Shown here piece by piece: positions 1 to 15,000 of a stretch of 64,000 nucleotides of DNA; the stretch's first letter is position 1; every line of letters begins with the position of its first letter. A program made the translations under genes and the position numbers. The stretch covers positions 35,663,542 to 35,727,541 of the forward strand of contig OX388305.1 of assembly GCA_947579605.1 (NCBI GenBank), in the 5' to 3' direction. Below the pieces are notes generated by a model. The model did not search any database. It saw only the letters and a program-made list of their open reading frames with translations, and had not been told where the DNA came from. The stretch is from Athripsodes cinereus. Taxonomy: Eukaryota > Arthropoda > Insecta > Trichoptera > Leptoceridae.

Positions 1-1
1 A

Positions 2-3000
2 AGAGCTCAAATGTCTCCTAGACCTGCAACATCCCAGATGTCTCCTAGACCAGTGATGTCTCCTGCCAAACCTCCAAACATGTCTCCTCACCCTCATATG
101 CAAAACACTTCTAGTCCACGTCCACCACCATCCACTCCTATTACATCCTCTCCTTTGCCAACATCTGGGTATCCTCAACAAACCACACTTCAAGCCCTTG
201 AGCAAATGGTGCTTCCTACATCAGTAAATTCAAGTAATGAATATCCAAATTATCAAAGCTTGAGAAATCCTGTATCACCAGTAGTTGGACCACGAATGCC
301 TGCATCGCCTCAGCCATGGCAGAATAATACTATCCCAAGACAAGGTACAGGGATTGATAATACACCTCAATCTATGCCATTGATGCCTTCAACTCATGTG
401 AACATACCACCTGCCAAACTCAGTGAGAACAGTAATGAACTTGAATCAGTGTCTAATGTAAAACCTGATAATCAACAAATAGTTGCTACAAATTCTTTAG
501 TCGAGGAGAAAAATGATGGTGACAAAATTGTGAGTACTGAGCCTACCATAGAATGTAATATTACATCATCTACACCTGTTAGTGTAGATGTAGCAGTGAC
601 AGAAAAACAAAATTCGCCAATATCTACTTTAGATATTCCTGAGGTTAATGATAATAAGCAAACTTCCAGTTCTGAAAATGAAACTAATATTGCACCAATA
701 GTTTCTGAAAATGAATTAGAAAATAAACCAGATCCATTGGTAGAGGAAAGTAAAGAAGCCAGCAATACTGCTAGCATTGATAATAAACCTACAGAAACAC
801 TATGCAATATTCCAGTTTCTACAGAAAGTACATCTGAAGCAGAGGTCCAACCAACCCAGAACTCTGCTCCTATGTCTATGCTTAATAATGTTGTTACTAA
901 TCAGTCTCAACATTCTGGATCATCTTCTGTTGAATCAAATACATCATTGACAAATGGAAACATTTCTATGACACAACATGAAATGCCACAGCAAGTAAAT
1001 GTGCCATCATCGACAGTTTCAACCGCCCCCAACCTTCCGTTGAATATGCCACCACATACAATCCCACCAAATCAAGGTTCTTCTCATCTACCATTAAGTA
1101 ACCTTCCTCCAACAAGTATTCATAATATGCCTGCTCAAATGCAAATTAACCCAAATGTGCAGCCTGGAATAGTTATGCATCCCAATATACAAACTCATCT
1201 TGGGATGCCTGCGAATATGGCACAGTTAGGAATGTCTCCTCAAGGTCAGTATGATGGATCAAATCCCATGATGGGAAATATGATGTTAGGACCTAGTATG
1301 CCTATGGGGCCAATGACTACACCTGTGATGCCCATAATGGGTTCTGGAATGATGACCCATCCAGGTATGCCAAACGTTTACCAAAGTCCTCTTAATCACC
1401 ACCAAGAAAGAACGGCATTGCAGCAACAAATTCAAGAAATATTTTGTATGGCTCCGTCTTCAGAAAATCAAGAGAAAGTTATGAGGCTTCAAGAAAAGTT
1501 AAGTATCCTTCAGCAACATGAAACAAATGATAAATGTTCTGGTGGCCCCCAGTGTTTATTGCAAAATCCTATATATGGCTCAACTATGATTGATAGCCCT
1601 CAAGTTTCAAGCACCACTGGCAGGGGTAGAGGTAAAGGCCCACCGAAACCTAGAAAACCAAGAATGAAGAAAGCTGATAAACTTGCTGCACAAACTTTAT
1701 CTCAGACTCCCGAAAATCTCCCACTCTCTGAAGATTGTGTTACTGCGGGTACAGGCTTAAAAACTAGCTCTGATGTGAATGATACTAATGATTCTATATC
1801 AGAAACTACAATAATAAGTAGTGAAGTAGACTCATTAGAGACAAAGGTAAAAAAACCTCGAAAACCCAGGGAGAAAAAAATGAAAGATCCTAAAATACCA
1901 CGGGAAATTAAAGCACCAAAATCACCTAAAGATCCTAATGTTCGCAAAGAAAGAAAGAAAAGAGAACCTCGTGATCCAAATACGCCTCGTAAAAGACGTA
2001 CTAGAAAGAAAGATATGGAAGTGGAAAATGATGCAATCAAAGTAGTTGGATCATCTGAAGCACAAGCAACTACTGTAGACAGTGTTACTACAAGTCAAAA
2101 TACATCTATTGATGGAAATCTCACTAACCCAATTGACCCTATTATGGATGATCAAGTGACAGATTTTGATGACATTCCTGTCTCCAAAATACCTATAAAG
2201 GAATTACTCGAAGAGGCGGCAGCTGCTAAGAAAGAAAGAGACGAAAGTATTTATGATTTAGATGAGGATTACAGTAGCTCTCCAGTAAAGAGAAGAGGAG
2301 GAGGTAGTCGTCGTGTAAAATCTGCTACTGGAATACCTCTTAAAAGAGGACCTAAAAGATCATTGGGAGCGAAAAAGAGGAGAAGAGGTGGTATTGTTCC
2401 TGATTCTGATGGAGAACCAGATGATCTCATAACGACTCCCCCACCTTCTCCACCAGCCGAAGGGGATTGTGATAGTTCAAAGCGCCGATCTGCGCGACAC
2501 ACTCAAAGAAAAAAGTACACTGATGATGTTATGCTAAGACTTTCTGATGACGAATTTCCTGTAGTATCGCCGACGAAAACTGAAAAAGAGGTGAAACCTG
2601 TAGAATCAAAAAATGATGCTCCAGCAAAAGAACCAAGCGATCCCGATAAAGGTGAAGCCGTAACTAAGCCAAATTATATTTACATTAATACCACTGATGA
2701 AGACTCTATGGTAGTGCAATTTGTTTTGGCTTCTAGAATGGGTAAAAGAGAATTGATTCCAAAGTCTCCGGAAGAAGTTTCAAGTAAAATTGAGGAAAAT
2801 ATTGAAAATGATAAAACAAAAGTGGAAAATGTAGGTCTTGAAGTACTAGAAACAGATGTGAATGTTGTGAAAGAAAGTGAAAGTAGTGAAACAAAAAGTG
2901 ATAAAATGGGAATTGATAATGTTACATCTGATATTTCTCAAAGTGATATTAATGTAGGGCCAGATTTAACTGATAATAAAGTAGATAAGAAAGACGATGT

Positions 3001-6000
3001 AAACCAAAATGTAGAAAAGCCAAATGTTGATATGGAAATAAAAGAAAATAGTGATGAAGCTGTCATTAGCACACAAACTGCAACTGTAAAAGAGGAAGCA
3101 GAAGATGTATGTAGTGAAAATAAAGATGTCGAGACTGTAGGTGAACACAAAGAGGGCATCAATGTCAAGGAAGAATGTTCTGATCAGGGTGTTAAATCAA
3201 AAGATGAAAGTGTTGTTGAGAATGAAAATGAAAATTTGATTTCTAAACAAGAAGTTATTGACAATCTCAGTCCAAAAGTTAATACAGAGGAAAGTGTTGA
3301 GATTCAGGAAGCAGTAGGATCATTGAAGGAAGAGTCTGTCAATAAAGAGGAAGAGAATATTGATATCAGTAGTTCAGATACAAAATCCAAATCAGCTTTA
3401 GAAACTGAAATAAATGAAGTTTCTTCAGAAACATCAGATATCAAACAAGAAATATCGAATATCAAGGCAGAGGAGAGTTTGAATAAGGAATGTGTGAATG
3501 CTGAATCAGATGTGATAGATGTAAAAGATGAACAGGAAAACAATGTAAATAAAGAAGAGGAGGAAAAATCTATAAACATTTGTAATTCTGAATCTGTTAA
3601 AGAGAGTTCAGAAGAAAAACCGCCTCCCGTTATGATTGATGTGGAGGAGTTTTTCGTTAAATATAGGAATTTTTCATACTTGCACTGTGAATGGAAGACG
3701 GAAGATGAACTTTACAAAGGTGATAAGAGAATATCTGCTAAAATCAAGAGATTTAAACAAAAACAAGCTCAGCAGTTGAATATTTTTGAATGTTTGGATG
3801 AAGAGCCTTTTAATCCTGATTACGTTGAAGTTGACAGGATTTTAGATATGTCTGAAAATGTAGATCCTGCTACTAATGACAAAGTGAAACATTACTTAGT
3901 AAAATGGAAAAGTCTGCAATATGAGGATTGCACATGGGAATTACAAGAAGATATTGATCCCCTTAAAATTCGTTTGTTTGAGTCTTTCCGTGACATACCA
4001 TCTAAAGATAAGTGGAAATTTAAGCGTCGCCCATCGCCAGATCAGTGGGAGCAGTTGAAAGAATCTCCATTGTATAAATCTGGGAATACTTTGCGTCCAT
4101 ATCAGTTAGAAGGGTTAAATTGGTTGCTATTTTCCTGGCATAATGGTAGCAATTGTATATTAGCAGATGAAATGGGCTTGGGCAAAACTATACAGAGTTT
4201 GACATTTATAAATGCAGTCTGGGAATATGGGATTCGAGGACCTTTTTTAGTTATAGCACCATTGTCGACTATTCCTAACTGGCAAAGAGAATTTGAAGCG
4301 TGGACTGACATGAATGTAATTGTTTACCATGGGTCACAACAAAGCAAAAGTATGCTTCAAGAATACGAGCTATTTTATAAAAACGAAAAGGGAGATTTCA
4401 TAAAAGAAATTACCAAATTTAATGTTTTAATTACAACCTTTGAAGTTATCGTCACAGACGTCCAAGATCTTAGTATTTTTAACTGGAGACTATGTGTTAT
4501 AGATGAAGCGCATAGATTGAAGAATAGAAATTGCAAATTGTTAGAGGGACTACGACAACTACATTTAGAACATCGTGTATTATTATCTGGTACTCCATTG
4601 CAAAATAATGTCAATGAACTGTTTTCACTTTTAAATTTCTTGGAACCCTCGCAGTTTTCCAGTAGTGATGCATTTTTACAAGAATTTGGACAATTAAAAT
4701 CTGAACATGAAGTAGTTAAATTGCAAGCACTTCTTAAGCCTATGATGCTGCGAAGGCTGAAAGAAGATGTTGAAAAGTCTTTGGCTCCCAAAGAGGAAAC
4801 TGTAATTGAAGTGGAATTAACAAACATTCAGAAAAAGTACTATAGAGGTATTTTAGAAAGAAACTTTTCATTTTTAGCAAAGGGAACTGCATCAGCTGCT
4901 AACATTCCCAATTTGATGAATACAATGATGGAATTGAGGAAATGTTGTATTCATCCATACTTGTTGAATGGGGCTGAAGAGCAAATACAACTTGATTATA
5001 AGCAAACACACGGGGAAGATCCACAGGCTTATTATAAGGCATTGATTCAGTCATCTGGTAAAATGGTGTTAGTGGACAAGTTACTGCCTAAATTAAAGGC
5101 TAATGGCCATCGAGTTTTGATATTCAGCCAAATGGTGAGGTGCTTGGATGTGTTAGAAGATTATCTTATGTTTAAGAAGTATCCCTTTGAAAGAATCGAT
5201 GGAAGAATCAGGGGAAATGTTCGTCAGGAAGCTATTGACAGATTTTCAAAGCCTGATTCAGATAGATTTGTTTTCCTACTGTGTACAAAAGCTGGAGGTT
5301 TGGGCATTAATCTGACAGCTGCAGACACAGTTATTATCTATGATAGTGACTGGAATCCTCAAAATGATTTGCAAGCTCAGGCCAGATGTCACCGAATTGG
5401 TCAACAGAAAATGGTGAAAATATATCGTCTACTTTGCAGAAATACTTACGAGAGAGAAATGTTTGACAAAGCTTCAATGAAACTTGGATTAGATAAAGCA
5501 ATTCTACAAAGCATGAATACATCTCAGTCTGGCAAAGATGGTAATTCTAAGCAACTCTCCAAGAAAGAAATAGAAGATTTGTTGAAGAAAGGAGCTTACG
5601 GTGCTGTAATGGATGAAGACAATGCTGGTGACAAGTTTTGTGAAGAAGATATTGACATGATATTGGCTAGAAGAACTCAAGTCATACAAATGGAAGCTGA
5701 GAAAGGATCCACATTCTCTAAAGCCAGCTTTTCGTCCTCGGGCATACGGTCAGATATTGATATTGATGATCCAGATTTCTGGAAGAAATGGGCTAAGAAA
5801 GCTGAAATAGACACAACGGAACCAAAAGTAGAAGAAGTACTGGTTATATCTGAGCCTAGGCGAAGAACTCAAATCAAAAGATATGGTCACGACGATGGAA
5901 CCTTGGAGATGTCTGAAGTAGACTCCACTCCCGATATATCTGATGAGGAAATAGAAGGTATAAACATAGTATCCATATATACACCCTCATAATTAAATAT

Positions 6001-9000
6001 CTTTTTTTGCTCTGTAGAGTATGATGTATTTATCTTTAAGTACTCTGCCCGTAATATATTATGATTGTGTCTATATTTTTGATATTTCTGTCATAAATTT
6101 AAATTTTATATAGTTAGTACAAAGATATGTTTTTGCCGAAGCATATTTATTCAGTACTTACAAAATTTTAGTGCATTTTGAAATGTGTTGATTATAATGT
6201 TTATTTTTACAGATAGAATTGTGTTTTTTCAGGAATTGGTTTGCGTAACAAGAAGAAGAGGGAGAAATTAGGTAAAAGAGGGCGTCGTTGTAACGATGAA
6301 TATGTTCCAAAGCCCGGAGAAATGGGTACTGCCGATGAAGTTGTTTATGGTAATTGGGCTCGTTCTGAATGCTTCAAAGTTGAAAGAGGACTTCTTACAT
6401 TTGGGTATGTATATGTGTAAATGAAGACATTTTATTTCCAGGCAGCATCACATAGTGGCTTGTATGTTCTTCTGGTTGAGGTAGGAAATGAGGTAGTTTG
6501 GATTTAACAAGTTATTCCTCATAATACCATTGAATTTGTTGTGTAGTTCAAAGTAAAGCCTTTTAGCATCTATGTATTGTTGGAGACTGGGAGATTTCTT
6601 TATATTACTTTCATTGAAGGATATTATTTTGTTCATTTTTTTGGCAGCGTTCCTTATTTTTATAATCTCTTGTTGAATCTTTGCAATTTGTTGGTTTAGA
6701 TTTGCAGCTGTATTGGAAACATTGGTCATCAGTGTGTTATTGTCAAACAAAATATTTTTATGAACGTTGAATCTTATATACACATCTGATACTTTTTTCT
6801 TTACATTATAGATTTGTTCATTTTTCTTATTTATAGCATTTACATATTGCTCGTTCTCTATGGTCATCTTTTCAAAATCTATAGGGCGGAGTGATTTTCC
6901 AAGCTCACCCTTCTTAAACAACACTTTTTTGAGGTCTCGATGTTTCAGTTTCATTGTACTTGTTTCTACTCTGTATTTTCCTACAAAACCATCATATGTT
7001 TTAAACCATTCATTTAAATATTTTAGCCATGTTTCTGCAGAATTTCCTTTACCAAATGTGTAGACTAAAAATTGATTTTGAAACTGTTGCTTTGATTTAT
7101 CGAGATCTTGAAATCTGTTTTCAATTTCTTCGAGCCGTGCATTGAATATATCAGATTGTTTTTTGAACTGTGCCTTCAAAGTTAAAAGAGTTTTCTCTAA
7201 GTTGTTTATTTCTTTAGTAACTATGTCAGTCTTTAAGATGATGTCTAACCTAGAAATACCTCCCGCACGTGATTGAAAACTCGCTTTTGAAGTTGCTCCC
7301 ACTGTAAGTGCACTTGGGTTTAAAGTATGTCTCAAAGACAAGACTGTGGCTCCACTAGTAGAGTTCATTATCATGAGTTGTTCCACTGCTTTTAGTACAG
7401 ACGGGTCTTGATGAGTGAAGAAGTTTTCAAACACTTTGTTTTCTAAGAATGTTAGCTTGTTTTGCATTTCTGCATTTTTGATAGCTGACACCAAATCGTT
7501 ATCTGTGAATTCTTCAACATTTAGGTTTACCTCGACGTTTGTGAAGGAAAATGTCATTTTAATTTTTTATGATTTTTGTCTTGAATGCCTCACTTGAAAA
7601 TGTATTGAATAATAGTATTGTCAATGTTTGGTTACTAAGCAATAAAAAAATCAATACTTTACATTTTGTTTCATTTCAATACAACACTCAGAGAATGGTA
7701 TTATCTATGGAAACAAAGACTATACATAACAAGACCGTGCACATCCTTGATAAACATGCCACCTGAGATAATAATTTCTTAAAGAGCTGCCCATTCCTTA
7801 CATACACATGTTTGATTTTATTATGTACTGGAAATATCTTAGACACAACTCTCTATTACAAGGATATTTTTGTTTGTATTTTGGTCAATAGTACACACAG
7901 TCTTATTCTTGTAAAATGTCCTAATGCATTTGTATTACTTACAGGTGGGCCCGCTGGGAAGACATTCTTACTAAAAATCAATTTCGACGTGGATGGACTA
8001 CAGCTGATGTAGAAGACTGCGCTAGAATTATTGTAAGAGTCTTCATGTCATGTTATTTTTGCATTTAAGTGTGTATTTAATATTAAATGATGATTTACCA
8101 TGCTAATACGGAGAAAATATTGGTTTTCGCTGAGTTGATACAGATCTGACATAACAAAGTTTCTATATTTAGAGATATGATTTCGTTGAATAATGGTAGA
8201 CTAAATTAATGTTTTTTTTTTATATGTTTAGGTCTTATATTGTCTGAGGCATTATAAAGGAGATGAGAAAATCCGTAACTTCATATGGGATTTGATTCAA
8301 CCAGCTGAAAATGGAGAAGTAACCATTTCTCACAATCATAGTGGTCTTCATAATCCTGTACCTAGGGGACGTAATGCAAAGAAAAAACCAAAACCAAAAG
8401 ATGGTAAAGATCCCAAAGCTTCACAAAGTCCTCAAAAGTGGGAAGACCCTGGTCACTGGAGCTGTGCAGAGAAATTTGATTGTGAGACCTACTTGGAGAG
8501 CAGCTATAAAAAGCATCTATACAGACACGCCAACAAGTAAGCAAAGTACACTATGTGGTATTACCCATTAGGAAGTGATGTGTGTGTGTGAGTGAGTGAG
8601 TGAGTGTGAGTTATGTTTAATGACGGTATGATGCTGTGTTGCAGGGTGTTGCTGAGAATCAGACTGATGTATTACATAAAACACGAGGTGATTGGAGAAT
8701 ACTCGCAGCAGATTGCTGATGGTGTAAATGCCAGGTATGCTTTTAACTTTTTGTTTTTACTATTTTCTTTCATAATGCTTTGCTTTTATAACCATTTTAA
8801 TAACTTTGTTCGGCTAGTTAATCATTTGGATCACTCATTTTGGGTCATGCATCATTCAGCATGATTTTACATTGTACTATTTATTATTCATATGTTAATG
8901 CTTTGGGTTTAAATATAATTTACATCACTCCCGCTTTTCCTGTTATTGAAGTTATGTGTTGGTCATGGCAGGTATAATTGTGTACATTTTTACGTGTTCC

Positions 9001-12000
9001 TTTCAATGAATGTCTTCCTGTAGGATGTGTGAATGTTTCCAACAAGGGTTATCAAACAAATGTTGTGTTGACAAACAGCAAAGAGTCGAGTAACTATAAA
9101 CATGTTTCATTATTATGGAGAGGTGTGTATGTGGGTAGCACTACTGTTATGTTGTGCACTAGCACCACTAGCACCTGATAACCCTGTGTTAGAGTGAGTG
9201 GTGTGATGTCTACAGTTTGTGTTGTGTGTGACAGTTCCCTGGAAATACGTGTACCCACTGCAGACAACGTGGCACCGCGTCCCTGGTGGGACACTTTGTG
9301 TGACATCTCGCTTCTGGTTGGTACCTACAAGCACGGATATGAGAACTACCTACCTATGCGCACTGATCCACAGCTAGTCTTCCTGCAGAAATTGGGGCCT
9401 CCTGACGATGCCGAATGTATCACCATCAAGTAAGTTGAATCCGCTAGGTCTGCACCGTCTCCAAAATGTCTTGATGGTAAATGGTGCGGTACTTGGTGGC
9501 TTTTACTAGGAAATGACCAATACAATTTTACAATCGGTGTACATACTATAGCGCCGTGCTCTAATTAGTAGGCATTAGTGTGATAGCATTTTCCCCATTT
9601 CATATTACATATATGCGCATTTTGTCAAGTCAATTATTTAATTAAAATATATAAATATAGTCGCTGCACAAAGCAGTGTTGAATGGATTAAGTAATTATT
9701 TGTATTGATCATTTCGTTTTTATGTAATGAATTCAGGTTTATAACGAAGGATTCTGAGATTGTTATTTGCTATGTTCTAAAGGTTGAAAGTTTTCTTGTA
9801 TTTACTTGATTAAAGGTGCATTGTATCACATACACTTACGTAACTACATACATTGTAATATTCCTTGCCTGTTGTCTGTTTGTATGTATGCTCTCTAGTA
9901 ATTTATTTTTGTAATCTTACACTTCACACACATTTAATATATGTATCCATAAAATAACCCTGTTGATGGTCTGGCCTTATTGTGATGTCATGTCATGTCA
10001 TGTCTTGTCTTGTCTTGTCTAAATGTTGTATTGGCACATTTTATTTAAAAACTCTATGGTTGGTATCAGCTAATATTTCTCTAATTCAATTTATTCATCT
10101 CATTGTGTTCATCTTAATGTGAAATCATAGGGGGTCAAAGGTTTTGATTAAATTGATTATATACTATGGTATTGTGCCACAATTGCATGATTCAATTCTC
10201 ATTTAGTAAGGGAAATATTCCTTTTGTATAAAATTAAAAATGATGGAAAATAACATCAGAAGTTGATGTTGCGAGGTGTATGCTTCTTATACATTTCACA
10301 GAAAGTATTAAGGCGTAGAAGTTAAAGCCAAGACTTAATTATTTTGAGCATGTTATTTGATTTAGTGTACAGTGATAGGATGCAAACTGAGTTTCACTTT
10401 AATTGATTCAGTTGCTTCTTATTACATGCTGTGTACAGAGTGGATACGCTCTACATTCTATCACTGTACCTGCATTGTATTTGGTTTGGGATATTGATTC
10501 AAAGGTTATTTTCTACAGTAAGTATTGGATTAGTATTGTAGAATATTATACAAGTATCTTCAATTGTTATTGTCCTGCAAAATATACATTAGAGTAGAAT
10601 GAGGATAGGAAAAGGGTAGATTAGGTCATTATAATAATAATGAAAGTTTATTGCGTAATAAAGAACAAAGCAATTACAAAGTTAGTTAATAAAGCGATAT
10701 AAATAAAAGATATTGTGTTATGAGGGAAGTTTATCATCAGGGAAGCAATATCTTCCAACTAATGCAATGGTTTTATTATGATTTTTAGTATAATAATATA
10801 CTAAACATACCAAATATAAATATACCAATATAGATATGCCAAAATAACTTTGCATCAGTTGCAATGGTTTGAACATGTGGAGCGAATGGATGATGTTAGA
10901 TTGACGAAGAGGGTGTATTTATCTGAAAGGGGGTGTGAGAAAGTGCGGACGTCCAAGAACTACGTTGCTTGACCAAATTCTCCAGGACGATCGCGTGTTA
11001 AGTAAGAGGAATCGGTGTGCATGTACGAGAAACTGGATGAATGTAGAGGAAGCGAAAGAAGTATGTAAGGATAGATCTGTATGGTGTTCCGTTCTCTCTG
11101 CCTACCCCGGCGTGCGGGTATAGTATAGTAGTAACTTCGCATCAGTGTATGTTAAATCTAGGCATAATATACTCGATTTCAGGTGCATTGCCATAAAATG
11201 AAAGTGTATGTTAAAATAAATATAATGAATAAATAAATTCATAGGAATTCATGGATAGCAGTGCATTATCAGCTGAGTGCTTTAGCATTGCAATGATCTT
11301 TATTAGGGAATCTATCAATCTTGTCAGTTTTTTACTATCTCCTCTCTTACGAAATATATATTTAAAATTGGTAAATATAATTGAATAAAAAAGTATTACA
11401 TATCAACAATTTTTTCTATTTCAATTTATTTTCCATAGTTTTATATTAGTAGTTGCTTTTTACTAAACTTTATATTCCCATTACCATGTGATAAACAATG
11501 TATAATACATGTTGTATATTAAAAAGCAAATGCAGTTGTGTGGAGCGTAGCACAAGTGTAATAATGGCTCTAATAGTTGCTGTAACATATAAAATGTATG
11601 GGTTAGATAGAGAGGTGTAGGGGACTTGTAGAAATATAGAAGGTGTGATGTGCTGTTTAATAATAAGACATTGTGCATGTGTACAGTCAGTATGTCAATT
11701 GTGGATGTATTGTGTTGTAGGAATGAGGACATGTACAAGAGCATAATGGAGCAGGAGGAAGGGGGGCAAGAGACTCCAGTGTCGTCCCCTCCTGCATCTC
11801 CAGGTGGCGGTGATGAGAGTACACAGGGGAGCAGCGGGGGAGGTAACCCTTCAACTGCTCCTTCCACTTCTTCCCAATGGCCATCTATGCAAGATCTAAA
11901 CTCCCGACTCAGGCGACTCATAACTTCTTATCAAAGAAATTACAAGAAAGAAGAATTAAGAATGCAACAAAGGGCTAAAGTATGTATTTGATGAATTTTA

Positions 12001-15000
12001 ATGAGATAATTTTAAAATATTCACTTATTTTATAAAAACATTTGTAACTTGACATCGCTTGGGTTTAAATAAACAGAAATGTCAAAATACATGAGTTAAA
12101 ACGACATAATCTCATTGAAAATAAATGGAGTGAACATATATGTGGAAAAAAGTAGTAGACACCTCTTCTAAATAAAAAAAAATAACATTTGGCACTCTGA
12201 ATGCCCATATTCAATTTTTAAAAAATAAACAGGTACCTTTGTGGACAAAAGTACTAAAAACCTCATCTTAATGTAAAAACTTGGAGTTTGACATCCCAAA
12301 TGTCCATATTTTGCAATCTGGTGATATGATCTTACTTACTTACTTACTGCCAGCCTTCTTCTCTCCACTGCTGGATATAGGCCTCTTCAAAACTTTTCCA
12401 CATTCTCCTATCTCGAGCAACACGATACCACTGTTTCCCCATCATCTGGACAATATCATCAACCCATCTTTTTTGGGGTCTTCCTACGCTTCTTTTGTCC
12501 TCCCATGGTCTCCATACAAGAATTCTGGAAGTCCATCTGCCATCCTCTCGTCTTACCACATGACCAGCCCATTGCCATTTCAGCTTGGAGACTTTATCAA
12601 CAACGTCAACGAAATAAGAAATGAAACTATCCGACAAAAGACAAAAGTCGTTGACGTTGATATAATCTTATTAAAAGTAATATCTTTATCAATATATTAT
12701 AAGATATTTAAAATGTTTTTAGTCTTAGTCCTGCCCGGGGGATGAGACCTCGTGTAGATTTTAATACTTTTGTCTTTCCTAATTTCAGTGTCCATTAAAG
12801 ATTTATATAATATGTACAAACAAACTCAAATATGTATGTGTGGATTTTACAGAAATTAGAAAGGCGGGAAAAAATGGATTACATGTTACGAGAAAGAGAG
12901 CGAGAGGAAAGTATGTGGCGTTGGACCAAAGTTGAAGAAGATGCATTCTGCAGGACGGTTGGATCGTATGGAGTTGAGTTTGATCAAACCACAAAAAGCT
13001 TGAGATGGGGTCGATTCAGAGCACTCGCTAGGCTAGAAAAATCTGATGAAGTGCTCACCGATTATTTGAAAGCATTCATGGTCATGTGCAAGAGACAGTG
13101 TGGTCTCAATGTCAACGAAGAGGAGTTGCCCATGAATGATATCATTGCGGAGCCCATTGGAGAGGAGAGAGCCATCACTACCTTAGAAAGGTTTATTTCA
13201 TACTTTTTTACTAAAGTTATTGCATTGTTAGCGTAATTATATTTTATCTGTGTCATAATGTATCTGTCACATTTGTGTTGGTGGATGTTATTAGTAGACA
13301 TAATATAAAATGCATTTGTGTTATTTTTAGAATTGATTTGCTGAGAGTTCTAAGAGAAGAAATAATATGTCACCCATTGTTGGATAGCAGACTAGGCCTT
13401 TGTGAAAACAATGAAGACACCCCTCCGTGGTGGGTGTCTGGGACTCATGACAAAATATTGATTTTGGGAGTTTGCAAGTAAGTTATGTTATACAATTTTA
13501 ACCCATGAATATATCACATAAGACAGTTATGTTATACAATTTTAACCCATGAATATATCACATAAGACAGTTATGTTACACAATTTTAACCCATGAATAT
13601 ATCACATAAGACTTAAAAAGACAATGTCACCGTGTTTGGTAGTGTCCTGGATGGCATTTGAAGATGCTACTCGTCCTTTTCGTGAGGTGTACTTGATCCA
13701 ATTAAACTAGTAGAAGAAATGCCAAAGAGTTTGAAATTCTTTCCTATAAACAATGATAGCTTCACATGTAGGTATTTTTCAGACGTACCCAGTACGGGTA
13801 CCGCATGCTGGATACTTCCCAAGTGTAGGAAATCATATGTGATCTCATACAATGGTTAATTGTAAAAATAACATCTATAAGTCATGTTACATTTATTTTA
13901 AGTAACACGCAGAATTAAAAGAGAACAAAATGCATAACATGTTATTGAATTTATTAGAGTCAATTTGGCAATAAAACGAGATGTATAGTTATTCCACTGA
14001 TTACTTTATTAATTTTGCTAATCGGCTTTCAAGAATTTCCATTCTCATCGTCAGGCAATAGTAAAGTGAAACTTAATTACAAAAGTATTTGTATTGATTT
14101 CTTTTTACAAAAACTGCCCGCTGGAAAAACTATATTCCAAAAACCACTCCAATATCACTCGCATAATTCCTGCCGCTTATCAATAACTATACAATTAATA
14201 TTTTGTAGAGTTTTAAAAAAATGTTCAGTCCCGTTTTAGATATAACCCATACAAATACACAAATGGGCTGAAATATTTGTATTAATTTTTAGTTAGAATT
14301 TTTAAATAGTAACAAGACTGTTTATTTTTTTGTAGGCATGGATTGGGTGATTCATATCATAAACTATTTTGTGATCCGAAACTTCCATTTGCTGATGCTG
14401 CTAGAAAATGGGCTGAAACTAGGCACAGGTATGAGAGAAAAAAATCTGTCAGTCCTCATCGTGATGAAGAAGAAAGTGATGAGAATGATGAAAAACCTAC
14501 AATTAGAAGAAGCAAACGACATTCTCATCATTTGGAGAGGCGGGATGATGACATAGGATCTCATTCGGCTCTGTCTGAATTAGAGAGTCTGGCCAAGTCT
14601 GTTAGGGTAGAACCAGACAGTAAGACTGAAGGTCCACCACCTACTATACACTGGTTTAAAGATGCAACACTAGAAGCCAGACTGCACCACATTGCAAATG
14701 CAGTGCAGAACAATGAGTGGCCATCATCCAATCAGTCTAATAATGAGCCACCTTCATCCAATACAGTTACACATATGCCACCACGAAGGGAAAAGAGGTC
14801 GGAATCTCCTGCCCCACCGCACGCTAAGAGAAGGAAAACACATATAGCCATTGATGTGGAAACTGAACGTGCAAAACTACATGCCCTTTTATCTACACCT
14901 TCACCACAGCGACAAGAACCTTCACCTGTACCACAAGGTGAGATTAGAATAATACTATTGTTTATGTTTCATTTCAAATTAATAGGCTGATCTCACTGAT

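Larger units (their letters stand above)
9430..11720 (+). other. kismet intron 6
   Basis: Longest kismet intron here (2.29 kb). It is AT-rich and holds a TGTCA/TGTCT pentanucleotide array near 9982-10020 and a LINE end at 10860-11131. I see no further conserved exon in it, and flanking phases (aa|g) join exon 6 directly to exon 7. Confidence 0.7.

Noticed and set aside
472..5689. Several minus-strand frames of 60-150 codons opposite the first kismet exon
   Set aside because: They are antisense shadows of the long kismet frame. Compositions mirror its Ser/Glu/Lys codons and no family motif is visible.
5958..5992. Kismet ending at the TAA at 5990-5992
   Set aside because: A donor at 5958 joins in phase to 6233, and the downstream exons encode the conserved CHD7-type regions, so the open stretch is intronic.
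13667..13852. 61-codon minus-strand frame in kismet intron 9
   Set aside because: No recognisable motif, and flanked by non-coding sequence. Too short to support.
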